Assembly (NCBI RefSeq): GCF_037078405.1
Contig: NZ_JAYMGZ010000002.1
Coordinates: 803,972-867,971 of the forward strand
Length of the DNA: 64,000 nt
Origin: Haloarcula sp. DT43
Lineage (GTDB): Archaea > Halobacteriota > Halobacteria > Halobacteriales > Haloarculaceae
Direction of reading: 5' to 3'
Numbering within the stretch: the stretch's first letter is position 1; the number at the start of each line of letters is the position of its first letter. Below, in pieces: positions 1 to 7,046 of the stretch. The position numbers and the translations under genes are program-made. The notes below the pieces were generated by a model. That model had not been told where the DNA came from, searched no databases, and was given only the letters and a program-made list of their open reading frames with translations.

Positions 1-933
1 AAACAGGTGGTCCATGAAGTAGTGGCCGACCAGCCCGGACCCGTTCGCCAGCCCCTCGGGATGGTTCTCGGTCGCCGACAGCAGGAGGAGCCGCGGCGTC
101 TCGACGCCGCCCGCCGCGACGACGAACTCGCGGGCCGTCTGGCGGTGTTCGGTCCCGTCTGGCGTCGCGTACACGGCCGCCTCGACGCGGCCGCCGCTGT
201 CGGTTTCCAGGCGCTGGACCGGCACGCGGTCGAGGACTCTGGCCCCCTCGGCTTCGGCGTCCTCGATGTGGACGCTTGCGTCGTATTTCGCCCCCGAGGG
301 ACAGACCGGCTGGCAGGTCCCGTAGCCGACGCAGGGCCCCCGGCCGTCGTAGGGCTCTGAATTGCGGGCGTTGGGGACGGAGTGCATCGTGATGCCCAGC
401 CGCTCGCAGGCCTCGGCGAACAGCGAGTCGCTGTACGACGGCGGGAATCCGGGCAGAGGATACGCGCCGTCCCGCGGCGGCGCGAAGGGGTTGTCCGCGT
501 CGCCGGCGACCCCCAGCGCCCGCTCGGCGTCGGCGTAGTACGGCCGCAGGTCGTCGTAACCGATGGGCCACGCGGGGTCGTCGGTGTCGTGGCTCCCGTC
601 GAAATCCGACGGGTGCAGCCGCATCACCATCCCCTGCCAGTGCAGCGTCGACCCGCCGACGCCTTTCACCCGGGCGACGTTCAGCGGGTAGTACTGCTCG
701 CCGCTCGCGCTGAAGGCGTCGCGGTCGCCGCCCATCCCCCAGACGGAGCCGTGGTCGCCGGGGCGAATCGCCGCCTCCATCTGCTCGTCGCGCCGCTCCC
801 TGTCGAACCGCGGCCCGGCCTCCAGCACGACCACGCGCTGCCCCTCGCTGGCGAGTCGGCTCGCGACGAGTGCGCCTGCCGGGCCGGCACCGACGACGCA
901 CACGTCCGCCCGGTCGGACGGCTCCCGGTCCAT
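1..933 (-). CDS. GMC-family FAD oxidoreductase, partial (3' end beyond window)
   Basis: The first 311 codons of a glucose-methanol-choline type flavoprotein are present and the gene runs off the left edge. The N-terminus holds an FAD-binding Rossmann motif (VCVVGAGPAGALVASRLASE, about residues 11-30). A later segment has the GMC motif GGSTLHWQGM. A cysteine cluster, CVGYGTCQPVCPSGAKY near residue 195, resembles that of gluconate 2-dehydrogenase-like members. Family members oxidise alcohols or sugars; the substrate here is unknown. The ATG at 931-933 is supported by a TATA-like element at 960-967, about 29 bases upstream, which implies a leaderless mRNA. A perfect DtxR-type palindrome at 945-958 sits between TATA and start, so expression is probably metal controlled (inference). 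No upstream gene is cotranscribed. Confidence 0.88.
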   Translation of the reverse strand, partial: MDREPSDRADVCVVGAGPAGALVASRLASEGQRVVVLEAGPRFDRERRDEQMEAAIRPGDHGSVWGMGGDRDAFSASGEQYYPLNVARVKGVGGSTLHWQGMVMRLHPSDFDGSHDTDDPAWPIGYDDLRPYYADAERALGVAGDADNPFAPPRDGAYPLPGFPPSYSDSLFAEACERLGITMHSVPNARNSEPYDGRGPCVGYGTCQPVCPSGAKYDASVHIEDAEAEGARVLDRVPVQRLETDSGGRVEAAVYATPDGTEHRQTAREFVVAAGGVETPRLLLLSATENHPEGLANGSGLVGHYFMDHLF

Positions 934-944
934 CTCAGCAGGAG

Positions 945-958
945 TTAGGCAAGCCTAA
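945..958. promoter_or_regulatory. DtxR/IdeR-type metal-regulator box
   Basis: TTAGGCAAGCCTAA is a perfect 6-2-6 inverted repeat. It resembles the bacterial DtxR/IdeR box, whose half sites are TTAGG/CCTAA. It lies between a TATA-like element (960-967, reading TATAAG on the minus strand) and the start of the GMC oxidoreductase at 933, where bound repressor would block initiation. Similar boxes occur in this window at 20025-20038 and 24621-24634, the latter before a DtxR-family gene. Which of the cell's regulators binds here is inferred, not shown. Confidence 0.7.
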
Positions 959-1043
959 ACTTATACGTTGGCATCTCAAGTGCTGTGCGTGACCTTCCTG
1001 ATTAGAATCCACTCACGCCGGTTCGCTCACTTCGGTCGCTGCA

Positions 1044-1057
1044 CGGGCGTGGCGGGA
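1044..1057. repeat. 14-nt copy of the 3' end of tRNA-Arg
   Basis: The sequence CGGGCGTGGCGGGA at 1044-1057 is identical to 1134-1147, which is the 3' terminus of the adjacent tRNA-Arg gene (discriminator, acceptor strand and start of the T stem). The copies are 90 bp apart in the same orientation, 3' of the tRNA. Such partial copies are left by tRNA-targeting integration, but no integrase or element is present here and chance or local duplication is possible. Confidence 0.5.
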
Positions 1058-1061
1058 GTGA

Positions 1062-1080
1062 GCAAACGCTGAGCGTTTGC
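1062..1080. other. Perfect 8-3-8 stem-loop downstream of tRNA-Arg
   Basis: GCAAACGC-TGA-GCGTTTGC forms a perfect 8-bp stem with a 3-nt loop. It lies 54 bases past the 3' end of tRNA-Arg and about 100 bases before the GMC promoter. It has no following T tract on either strand, so a classical terminator role is not supported. It could be a processing structure or a dispersed haloarchaeal repeat. Confidence 0.45.
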
Positions 1081-1133
1081 GAGCTACGCCACGGCCGCGA
1101 GTGTGTTTCGAGCGGACGCGAGAAACCACGAAG

Positions 1134-1207
1134 CGGGCGTGGCGGGATTCGAACCCGCGTTCTAGGGGTTAGGAACCCCTCGCCCTGGTCCACTAGGCCA
1201 CACGCCC
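1134..1207 (-). tRNA. tRNA-Arg (anticodon CCT)
   Basis: On the minus strand the sequence folds as a cloverleaf. The acceptor 5' strand GGGCGTG pairs with CACGCCC. The anticodon stem AGGGG/CCCCT encloses the loop TTCCTAA, with anticodon CCT at its centre, which reads AGG (Arg). The T arm is GCGGG-TTCGAAT-CCCGC. The gene is 74 nt including discriminator G; CCA is not encoded and no intron is seen. A TATA-like GCTTTTCACC lies at 1232-1241, about 27 bases upstream. A 14-nt copy of its 3' end lies at 1044-1057. Confidence 0.95.
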
Positions 1208-1283
1208 TATCGGGTGGTCGCTTGAGCGGTGAAAAGCCCTTTCGTTATCACTACGGGACGCTGAAAACGGAGAAGTGGCCGGG

Positions 1284-1550
1284 TTACGTCTCGGTCTCTT
1301 TCGTCGTCTCGGTTGCCTCGGTCGTGTCGACGGCGTCGCTCCCCTCGGAAGCACCGCCATCGCGCATCTCTTCGAGTTCCTGCTCGACTTCCTCGCGCCC
1401 CTTCTGGAACTCGCCCATGGCTTCGCCGGTCGACCGCGCCAGTTTCGGAATCTTGTTCGCCCCGAACAGCAGGACGGCGATGAGGAGGATGACCATCATC
1501 TCCGTCGTCCCGGGCATCCCCGGGAACAGTACTCCGGATGTCCCTAACAT
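1284..1550 (-). CDS. tatA: Sec-independent protein translocase TatA/TatE family
   Basis: This 88-residue protein has the TatA plan: a short N-terminus, one membrane helix (about residues 17-30), the hinge FGANKIPKLARSTGEAMGEF, an amphipathic helix and an acidic, Thr/Glu-rich tail. TatA forms the pore that lets folded proteins cross the membrane with TatC. Haloarchaea export most secreted proteins by Tat, and this window encodes several RR-signal lipoproteins (halocyanins, ZnuA-like, PQQ propeller). The gene stands alone. Its ATG at 1548-1550 lies about 27 bases after a TATA-like GGTTATAATA element, suggesting a leaderless transcript. Confidence 0.93.
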   Translation of the reverse strand: MLGTSGVLFPGMPGTTEMMVILLIAVLLFGANKIPKLARSTGEAMGEFQKGREEVEQELEEMRDGGASEGSDAVDTTEATETTKETET

Positions 1551-2088
1551 TGTGTCCGAAGGTTACGTGGTTGCTATTATAACCTTTTTGCTCAGGAGGG
1601 TCCTGCAGGCGACTCACCACCGTCAGTCTACACCGGCATCGTAGCGACCCCGCCATCGCGTTCTGGCGGAGCACGAGAGGCGAGAGCGCCGAGCAACCGT
1701 CCGGAACGGATGCGAGACACAGGCCCCTCTGGGTGGCGGTGGAACGGCCCCGCCGGGAACCGACGGCGGGGCCCGGTGGGGGATGTGGGCGAATCGGGGT
1801 GGACCGGAAGCGGCGAGACCAGACACCGCGTCTCCGGCATCGTCGGCGCGGTAGGCACGTCAACAGGTGGACCGCGACATGTCCACGGAACCAGGTGGTG
1901 GCTGTGGGGGTTGTGGTGACACGATGTCCGTGGCCATGTCTGCGTGCGTGGTCTGTTCGGGTGCGGGTGTGTGCCCGCATCCGCGACGACACGGGACTGT
2001 TAGTTTATTATCCGTCGGTTAAACCGCCGTTTACCGGCGGTGTGTACCCCCCGACCTATAACTGCCGTCGGGCGCTTGGGGACACCGG
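1551..2088. other. Intergenic region of 538 bp
   Basis: The right-hand part of the tatA promoter is at about 1572-1586. Open frames on both strands between 1600 and 2088 read as Arg/Pro/Gly-rich sequence without family features and look like GC-rich chance frames. The only candidate I keep is a 47-codon Cys-rich frame at 1879-2022. A TATA-like CCTATAAC at 2054-2061 serves the next gene at 2089. Confidence 0.6.
1879..2022 (+). CDS. Candidate 47-residue Cys-rich protein (weak)
   Basis: The frame begins with ATG and encodes two paired-cysteine motifs, CGGC near residue 9 and CVVC near residue 23, followed by CSGAGVC-type spacing and CPH. This could bind a metal, as do many haloarchaeal mini-zinc-finger proteins. 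Against it, third-position GC is much lower than in neighbouring genes, no TATA-like element is obvious about 27 bases upstream, and the tail after residue 36 lacks recognisable features. It may be a chance frame. Confidence 0.22.
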   Translation: MSTEPGGGCGGCGDTMSVAMSACVVCSGAGVCPHPRRHGTVSLLSVG

Positions 2089-2334
2089 ATGCCGGCCGAC
2101 AGTCACACGATGGAAGTCAGGAGCGGGCAGGAGGTAACGATTCGACCGATAAAACCCGTCGGCGAGGACGTCGTTCGGGTCGACGTGGAGGCCGACGGCG
2201 TGTGGCGACTCGACGTCACGCGGGAGGGCGAAATCGCGGACGTCGTCACGACCCGGGACGCGGACGGGACGCTCGCGGACCGCGAACTGCCGGAGTGGAT
2301 AGACGAGGTCACGGCGAAGTTCGCGCAGTTCTGA
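2089..2334 (+). CDS. Conserved-looking small protein of unknown function
   Basis: This 81-residue acidic protein has normal haloarchaeal codon bias. It has an early beta-rich part (EVTIRPIKPVGEDVVRVDVE) and a C-terminal helix ending in AKFAQF. I do not recognise a family. The ATG at 2089 was chosen because a TATA-like element lies at 2054-2061, about 30 bases upstream. A second ATG at 2110 (MEVRSGQ) is possible. It lies 60 bp before the peroxiredoxin gene, which has its own promoter. Confidence 0.72.
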   Translation: MPADSHTMEVRSGQEVTIRPIKPVGEDVVRVDVEADGVWRLDVTREGEIADVVTTRDADGTLADRELPEWIDEVTAKFAQF

Positions 2335-2394
2335 CAGCCGCCGAACTCGTCCGGGTCGGAAAGGGTTTTACCTGCCACGACCCAGGTCGCCACT

Positions 2395-2862
2395 ATGGTA
2401 TCAGTCGGCGACGTTGCGCCCGATTTCACGGCACCGATAGCAAACGGCGACATCGACGAGGTAACGTTGTCCGAGGCCGTCGCGGACGGCCCCGTCGTCC
2501 TCGCGTTCTTCCCGGGGGCGTTCACCAGCGTCTGCAGCCACGAGATGAACACGTTCCAGGACCGACTGGACGAACTCACCGAGGCGGGGGCAACGCTGTA
2601 CGGCGTCAGCATCGACACGCCGTTCTCACAGAACGCGTTCCGCGACGAACTGGGGCTGGAGTTCGACCTCGTCAGTGACTCCGGACGCGAGATAGTCGAC
2701 GCCTACGACATCTCGATGGACTTCGAGGCCCTCGGCGTCCCGAACGTCGCCAAGCGGGCCGTCTTCGTCGTCGACGAGGACCTGGAAGTCACGTACGCCT
2801 GGGTCAGCGACGACCCCGGCGTCGAACCGGACTACGACGAGGTCATCGACGCCGCCACCTGA
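2395..2862 (+). CDS. Peroxiredoxin (AhpC/TSA, Bcp-like)
   Basis: This 155-residue thioredoxin-fold peroxidase reduces H2O2 and organic peroxides. The signature PGAFTSVCSHEMN places the peroxidatic cysteine at residue 47 with the preceding Pro/Thr motif. The N-terminal GDVAPDFTAP is typical of the AhpC/TSA family. No clear resolving cysteine is visible after Cys47, which suggests a 1-Cys mechanism or an external partner. A TATA-like GGTTTTAC at 2364-2371 lies about 27 bases before the ATG. It is followed after 41 bp by an HD-domain hydrolase with its own promoter. Confidence 0.92.
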   Translation: MVSVGDVAPDFTAPIANGDIDEVTLSEAVADGPVVLAFFPGAFTSVCSHEMNTFQDRLDELTEAGATLYGVSIDTPFSQNAFRDELGLEFDLVSDSGREIVDAYDISMDFEALGVPNVAKRAVFVVDEDLEVTYAWVSDDPGVEPDYDEVIDAAT

Positions 2863-2903
2863 GCGGTGGGGGATTTTTCGCGGTGGACCGTCTGGGTAGT
2901 CGT

Positions 2904-3716
2904 ATGAGCGTCGACAGAGACGACACCAGCGGCCGTATCTACGACCCCGAGGCGGACCACGCGTTCCCTGACGGACGGCTGAACGCCGTTCTCGACACCG
3001 TCACGACCGACGAGGAGATTCAGGCGTACCTCGACGCACAGAACATCAATCCCGTCGCCCGCAAGCGGTACAACGACCACGGCGCGAAACACATCGACAT
3101 CGTCCGGAACCGGGCGCTGTGCCTGTACGACCTCCTCAAGCAGGGGGGCGTCGAGTTCAACGGCGCGGCCGACCACGGCCTCGACGAGGCGGACGAGGCC
3201 GTCATCATCGCGCTGGCGACGACGCTACACGACATCGGGCACGTCGTCCACCGCGATTCGCACCCGTACTACTCGATTCCGCTGGCGGCCGACATCCTCG
3301 ACGACGTCCTGCCGGAGTTCTACGATGTCCGCCGGGCGGTCCAGGTAAAGGGGGAGGTGCTCCACGCGATTCTCTGTCACCACACCGAGGAGACGCCCCT
3401 GACCCTGGAGGCCGGCGTCGTTCGCGTCGCCGACGCCCTGGACATGGAGCGTGGCCGCTCCCGGATTCCGTACAAGCGCGGCGGCCGCGGCATCGACACC
3501 GTCTCCAGCCAGGCCATCGAGACGGTGACGCTGACCACGGGCGAGGACTACCCCGTCCTCGTCGAGATTGCGATGAACAACGCGGCCGGCGTCTATCAGG
3601 TCGACAATCTCCTGAAGGCCAAGCTCAGGGACTCGGGCCTGGAGGAACACGTCCGCATCGTCGCGCTCAACACCCGGGAGGACGGCAACCAGATAGTCGA
3701 GCGAATCGAACTCTGA
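2904..3716 (+). CDS. HD-domain phosphohydrolase
   Basis: This 270-residue protein carries the HD superfamily metal site: His59 in NDHGAKH, His109-Asp110 in TTLHDIGH, and a later HH pair in ILCHHTEE, followed by a conserved Asp in VVRVADALD. HD proteins are metal-dependent phosphohydrolases acting on nucleotides or RNA; the substrate is unknown. The start was placed at the ATG at 2904 rather than an upstream in-frame GTG at 2883, because the TATA-like GGATTTTTCG at 2872-2880 is about 28 bases upstream of 2904. Confidence 0.88.
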   Translation: MSVDRDDTSGRIYDPEADHAFPDGRLNAVLDTVTTDEEIQAYLDAQNINPVARKRYNDHGAKHIDIVRNRALCLYDLLKQGGVEFNGAADHGLDEADEAVIIALATTLHDIGHVVHRDSHPYYSIPLAADILDDVLPEFYDVRRAVQVKGEVLHAILCHHTEETPLTLEAGVVRVADALDMERGRSRIPYKRGGRGIDTVSSQAIETVTLTTGEDYPVLVEIAMNNAAGVYQVDNLLKAKLRDSGLEEHVRIVALNTREDGNQIVERIEL

Positions 3717-3763
3717 GCCCGACCGACACAACGGTTTTGTACCGTGCTTCCCTAGCTTTGCGT

Positions 3764-4177
3764 ATGAGTCTCACACCCATGGATGAGCCACGGGGTGTCC
3801 GGTGTCGGACGGCCGACGGCGACGTGCCGCCCCCCTCGTTGCTGGCACGGGCCAGACACCGGGTGCGCTCAGCCATCGAGACCACTTCGCTCGGGGAGCG
3901 ATGCCTCCAGTGGCTCGACACGCGTGGTCGAGACAAGCCACAGTCGAAGGTCCACACCGACGGGTTCGCCGACGACGTGGTCGTGCCCCCCGAGTGCCCG
4001 TCGGTCGGTGACCTCCCGACGCGGTCACGACCGTTCACCTACCCGACGCGGAACCACGCGGAGACCAACACGGTCGACCTCATCGCTATCGAGTCCGGCG
4101 ACCGGCTGACGGTGACACATCCCGACAACGCGGAGGCGAAGATTTCCTCGGACGTGTGGGAGCCCGTCGAGCAGTAG
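3764..4177 (+). CDS. Hypothetical acidic protein, 137 residues
   Basis: I do not recognise a family. The protein has an N-terminal half rich in Arg/Ser (LLARARHRVRSAIETTSL) and an acidic C-terminal half that contains RNHAETNTVDLIAIESGDRL. It has no signal peptide, membrane segment or cysteine motif. The start at 3764 (MSLTPMDE) is supported by a TATA-like GGTTTTGT at 3732-3740, about 27 bases upstream. The frame is open far upstream but only because it runs antiparallel through HD-gene codon bias. A haloarchaeal conserved protein is likely. Confidence 0.65.
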   Translation: MSLTPMDEPRGVRCRTADGDVPPPSLLARARHRVRSAIETTSLGERCLQWLDTRGRDKPQSKVHTDGFADDVVVPPECPSVGDLPTRSRPFTYPTRNHAETNTVDLIAIESGDRLTVTHPDNAEAKISSDVWEPVEQ

Positions 4178-4236
4178 GCCTCGGTACTCCTTCGCTACTC
4201 GCTGTCCGACCAGCCGACGAGTCGCGACCGGCGGGG

Positions 4237-4377
4237 TCAGAAATCGTACTGCGCGATGTTGCCGGAGCCACAGGCCGGACAGGTGGCGTCGTCCGTCTCG
4301 ATGGTGGTTCCACAGCGCCGACACTCGAGGTGCGACCGCTGTCGACTCCCCACGACACGGCGTAACCGCTCAATCAT
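4237..4377 (-). CDS. Small zinc-ribbon protein, 46 residues
   Basis: Reading the minus strand from the ATG at 4375-4377 gives a 46-residue protein with a basic N-terminus and two cysteine pairs, CRRC near residue 19 and CPAC near residue 33. This four-Cys zinc ribbon is typical of haloarchaeal micro-proteins. The last residues are IAQYDF. It is convergent with the upstream plus-strand gene. Its role is unknown; nucleic-acid or protein binding would be usual for such folds. Confidence 0.8.
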   Translation of the reverse strand: MIERLRRVVGSRQRSHLECRRCGTTIETDDATCPACGSGNIAQYDF

Positions 4378-4506
4378 ACTGTTCGACAGGAGGCCGGGGG
4401 TCATATAGCCGGGCAATTCGCGGTGAAAGTGAAAACCGCAAGACTGGACGGGCTTTCCGGCGGCCTCGTCAGCCGAGCGTCAGACGCCGCGGTCCCGCCC
4501 GACGGG

Positions 4507-4641
4507 CTATTCGCTACTGGCGCGGCTGTCCTCCCGGTCCCGCTTGCCGGACGCGTACAGGAGCGCCACGAACAGTCCGACCGCGAGCAGCCACCCCACT
4601 GCGAGCCAGAGCACCATCGACAGGACCCCACTCCCGAACAT
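4507..4641 (-). CDS. Small single-span membrane protein, 44 residues
   Basis: The protein has one strongly hydrophobic helix (about residues 7-29, VLSMVLWLAVGWLLAVGLFV) and a charged tail KRDREDSRASSE. The ATG at 4639-4641 lies about 27 bases downstream of a TATA-like TACTTAAC element (4664-4673 read on the minus strand). A slightly longer GTG start at 4650 is possible. Function is unknown. Haloarchaea encode many such one-helix proteins. Confidence 0.62.
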   Translation of the reverse strand: MFGSGVLSMVLWLAVGWLLAVGLFVALLYASGKRDREDSRASSE

Positions 4642-4860
4642 GGGCGACACGTGCCCTCGCCGGGCAGTTAAGTAGTGACTCCGTATCCGGGCCGAGCCAG
4701 CGTAACGCGGCGTCTTATCGCTCCTGCGGCGTCGTAAGTCAGTCCCTACGTCGGCCACTGTACCCGCGGGAACTACCGGACTGTCGGGCGACTGGTCCCG
4801 GCCGCTCGCTCGCCGAGTGACGCCCAGACGTTTTTGTCCGGGCCGCCGTAGCCACGCCCG

Positions 4861-6114
4861 ATGACGGGAAGAGCTGCGGCCGAGCCCACTGTGACGACGT
4901 TCACGTCGACCGTTGACCGTGTTGAGGCAACCGACGTCGTGCTCTCGGAGACGTACTTTTACGCCGAGGGCGGCGGCCAGCCGGCCGACCGGGGCACACT
5001 CGGCGGCGTCGAAGTCGTCGACGTGCGACACCGGGACGGGGAAATCGTCCACGAACTGGCCGAACCGCCGACTTTCGAGCCGGGCGAGTCGGTCGAAGGC
5101 TCCGTCGACGCGGCGTTTCGGACCTACTGCATGCGCGCCCACACGGCCAGTCACGTCCTCTACGGCGCTGGCCGCCGGGTGTTAGCGGACCTCGGCTACG
5201 GCGGCTTCGACATCAGCGCGACAGTCCCGGACGAGGACGGCGACGACGACTTCGGCCCCGCTGTCGGCGGAAAAGTGCGAGTGGACTTCGAGACGACCAC
5301 CGAAATCGACGACGGGACGCTCGCGGAACTCGAACGGCTGACCAACCGCGCTGTCTGGGAGTCCTACGACGTGACCTGGGAGCAAATCCCACGCGACGAG
5401 GCGCTGGGCCGCGACGACATCGCGTTCAACACCAAGACAGAGGAGGGAATCGAGGGCGAGACGGTCCGGGTCGTCACCATCGAGGACTGGGACGTGGCGG
5501 CCTGCGGCGGGACACACGTCGGGAACACGCGCGAAATCGGGCCGGTGGCGGTGCTTTCGCGGTCGAACCCCGGCGAGGGGCTGACCCGCGTCGAGTTCGC
5601 CGTCGGCCCGCGGGCGATTCGCCAGCGGGCGACCGAACACGAGCAGTCCAGGCGGGCCGCACGAGCGCTGGATACGAACGTCGCAGAACTCCCGGACGCT
5701 GTGACGGCCCTGCAGTCAGAGCGCGACGACCTCCGGGACACCGTGGCGACGCTCCGGGAGCGCCTCGTCGACGCCCGCGTCGCTGACCTGCGGGACGACG
5801 CCGTCGAGGCGGACGGACAGCGGTGGCTCGTCGGCACCGTCACCGGACTCGACGCGAACGGGCTGGCCGACCGGGCCGAGCGCGCCGTCGGCGACGCCGT
5901 CGACGTGGCCGCGCTGGTGGCCGACGACGGGCAGTACGTGGGCGTTGCGACGACCGGCGACGTCGACGCCGGCGAGGTGGTCGACCGCGTGACCGCGGAG
6001 TTCGGCGGCGGTGGCGGCGGACGGCCGACCGTCGCACAGGGCGGCGGACTCGACGCCGACGGTGGCGACGTCGTCGCGTTCATCCGTGACACGGCGGCCG
6101 ACGGCGGCGACTGA
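4861..6114 (+). CDS. alaX: Alanyl-tRNA editing protein, AlaX-L type with DHHA1 domain
   Basis: This 417-residue protein matches the editing half of alanyl-tRNA synthetase. It hydrolyses mischarged Ser- or Gly-tRNA(Ala). Zinc ligands are visible: His94 and His98 in the AHTASHVL motif, then Cys215 and His219 in CGGTH. A coiled-coil segment at about residues 262-310 leads to a C-terminal DHHA1-like domain ending in a Gly-rich GGGGGGRPTVAQGGG. The aminoacylation domain is absent, so it is a free-standing trans-editing factor rather than AlaRS. A TATA-like CGTTTTTGTC at 4829-4838 supports the ATG at 4861. Confidence 0.93.
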   Translation: MTGRAAAEPTVTTFTSTVDRVEATDVVLSETYFYAEGGGQPADRGTLGGVEVVDVRHRDGEIVHELAEPPTFEPGESVEGSVDAAFRTYCMRAHTASHVLYGAGRRVLADLGYGGFDISATVPDEDGDDDFGPAVGGKVRVDFETTTEIDDGTLAELERLTNRAVWESYDVTWEQIPRDEALGRDDIAFNTKTEEGIEGETVRVVTIEDWDVAACGGTHVGNTREIGPVAVLSRSNPGEGLTRVEFAVGPRAIRQRATEHEQSRRAARALDTNVAELPDAVTALQSERDDLRDTVATLRERLVDARVADLRDDAVEADGQRWLVGTVTGLDANGLADRAERAVGDAVDVAALVADDGQYVGVATTGDVDAGEVVDRVTAEFGGGGGGRPTVAQGGGLDADGGDVVAFIRDTAADGGD

Positions 6115-6116
6115 CC

Positions 6117-7040
6117 TCAGTCCCCCCGCCCCGGCGTCCCGCCGAACCGCGCGAGTTCGTTCCGCAGCGCGTCCCGCTTCAACAGCCCGAACCCGACGAG
6201 GATACAGGCGAACCCGACGCCCGTGTAGACCGTCGGCGTCTCGCCGAGGAACAGCAGTCCGGTGGCGGCGGCGACGACCGGCGCGGCGTAGGAGACGAGG
6301 TTGATTTCGATGGGGCCGAGCCGCTCCAGCAGGTCGAAGTAGATGAGAAAGCCCAGCGCGCTGGCCACGACGACCAGATACAGCAGGGCCACCACGGCCT
6401 CGGCGGTCCACTGGACGTCGGCGACCGACTCGGAGGCACCGAGGCTCACGCCGTGCATGAGCGCCGCACCGAGCAGCATCGACCACGCCTCCATCGTCTC
6501 GATTTCCAGGTCGTCGTCGAACCGGCGGGTCAGCACGCTCCCGAGGGCGAATGACGCGGCCGCGAGAAATACCAGAAACAGCGACACGGTCCGTGGGTCG
6601 AGGAGGTTCCCCGGGTCGGGGTCGCTGAGGACGCCGACGCCGACGAAGCCGACGAGCAGGCCGACGGTGCCAAGCGCCGTGAGCCGCTCGTCCGGGAGGA
6701 ACGCCCGCGCGAACCCGGTCGTGAGAATCGGCGAGAGGCTGACGACGATAGCGGCGGCGGCGCTCGTGGTCCCCTGCTCGCCGACGAACAGGAAGCTGTG
6801 GTACGCCGCAATCAGCAGCGAGCCGCCGATACCCACGACGACCCAGTCGGCGCGACTCCGGGGCACCCACTGGTCGGTGGCGTACACCGCGTAGCCGAGC
6901 ATCACCAGTCCGGCGAGGTCGTACCGAAACGCCGCGAACAGTATCGGCGGGAAGTACTCCAGCCCGGCCTTGATGGCGGTGAAAGCGCTCCCCCAGGCGA
7001 TAGCGAGCGCGACGAAGAGGACGGCGTTGCGGAACCGCAT
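6117..7040 (-). CDS. EamA/DMT-family transporter
   Basis: This 307-residue membrane protein has about ten hydrophobic helices in two homologous halves, as in the drug/metabolite transporter superfamily. The first helix contains AIAWGSAFTAIKAGL, matching the EamA start (WGS/F..IK.GL). The second half has FLIYFDLLERLGPIEINLVS, the usual second EamA repeat. Substrate cannot be told from sequence. It starts 6 bp downstream of surE on the same strand and probably shares its transcript. Confidence 0.9.
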   Translation of the reverse strand: MRFRNAVLFVALAIAWGSAFTAIKAGLEYFPPILFAAFRYDLAGLVMLGYAVYATDQWVPRSRADWVVVGIGGSLLIAAYHSFLFVGEQGTTSAAAAIVVSLSPILTTGFARAFLPDERLTALGTVGLLVGFVGVGVLSDPDPGNLLDPRTVSLFLVFLAAASFALGSVLTRRFDDDLEIETMEAWSMLLGAALMHGVSLGASESVADVQWTAEAVVALLYLVVVASALGFLIYFDLLERLGPIEINLVSYAAPVVAAATGLLFLGETPTVYTGVGFACILVGFGLLKRDALRNELARFGGTPGRGD

Positions 7041-7046
7041 CGGCCG

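Noticed and set aside
1062..1080. Stem-loop read as a tRNA terminator
   Set aside because: It lacks a T tract, and archaeal tRNA transcription usually ends at T-rich runs. I keep it only as a structure of unknown role.
1207..1992. Overlapping open frames on both strands in 1207-2088
   Set aside because: They cross tatA in the wrong frame or give Arg/Pro-rich products. None has a promoter at the right distance.
3119..4177. A long 352-codon frame that would make the 137-residue protein much larger
   Set aside because: The first 215 codons overlap the HD hydrolase gene in another frame and read as Arg/Pro/Gly-rich. A TATA element points to the ATG at 3764.
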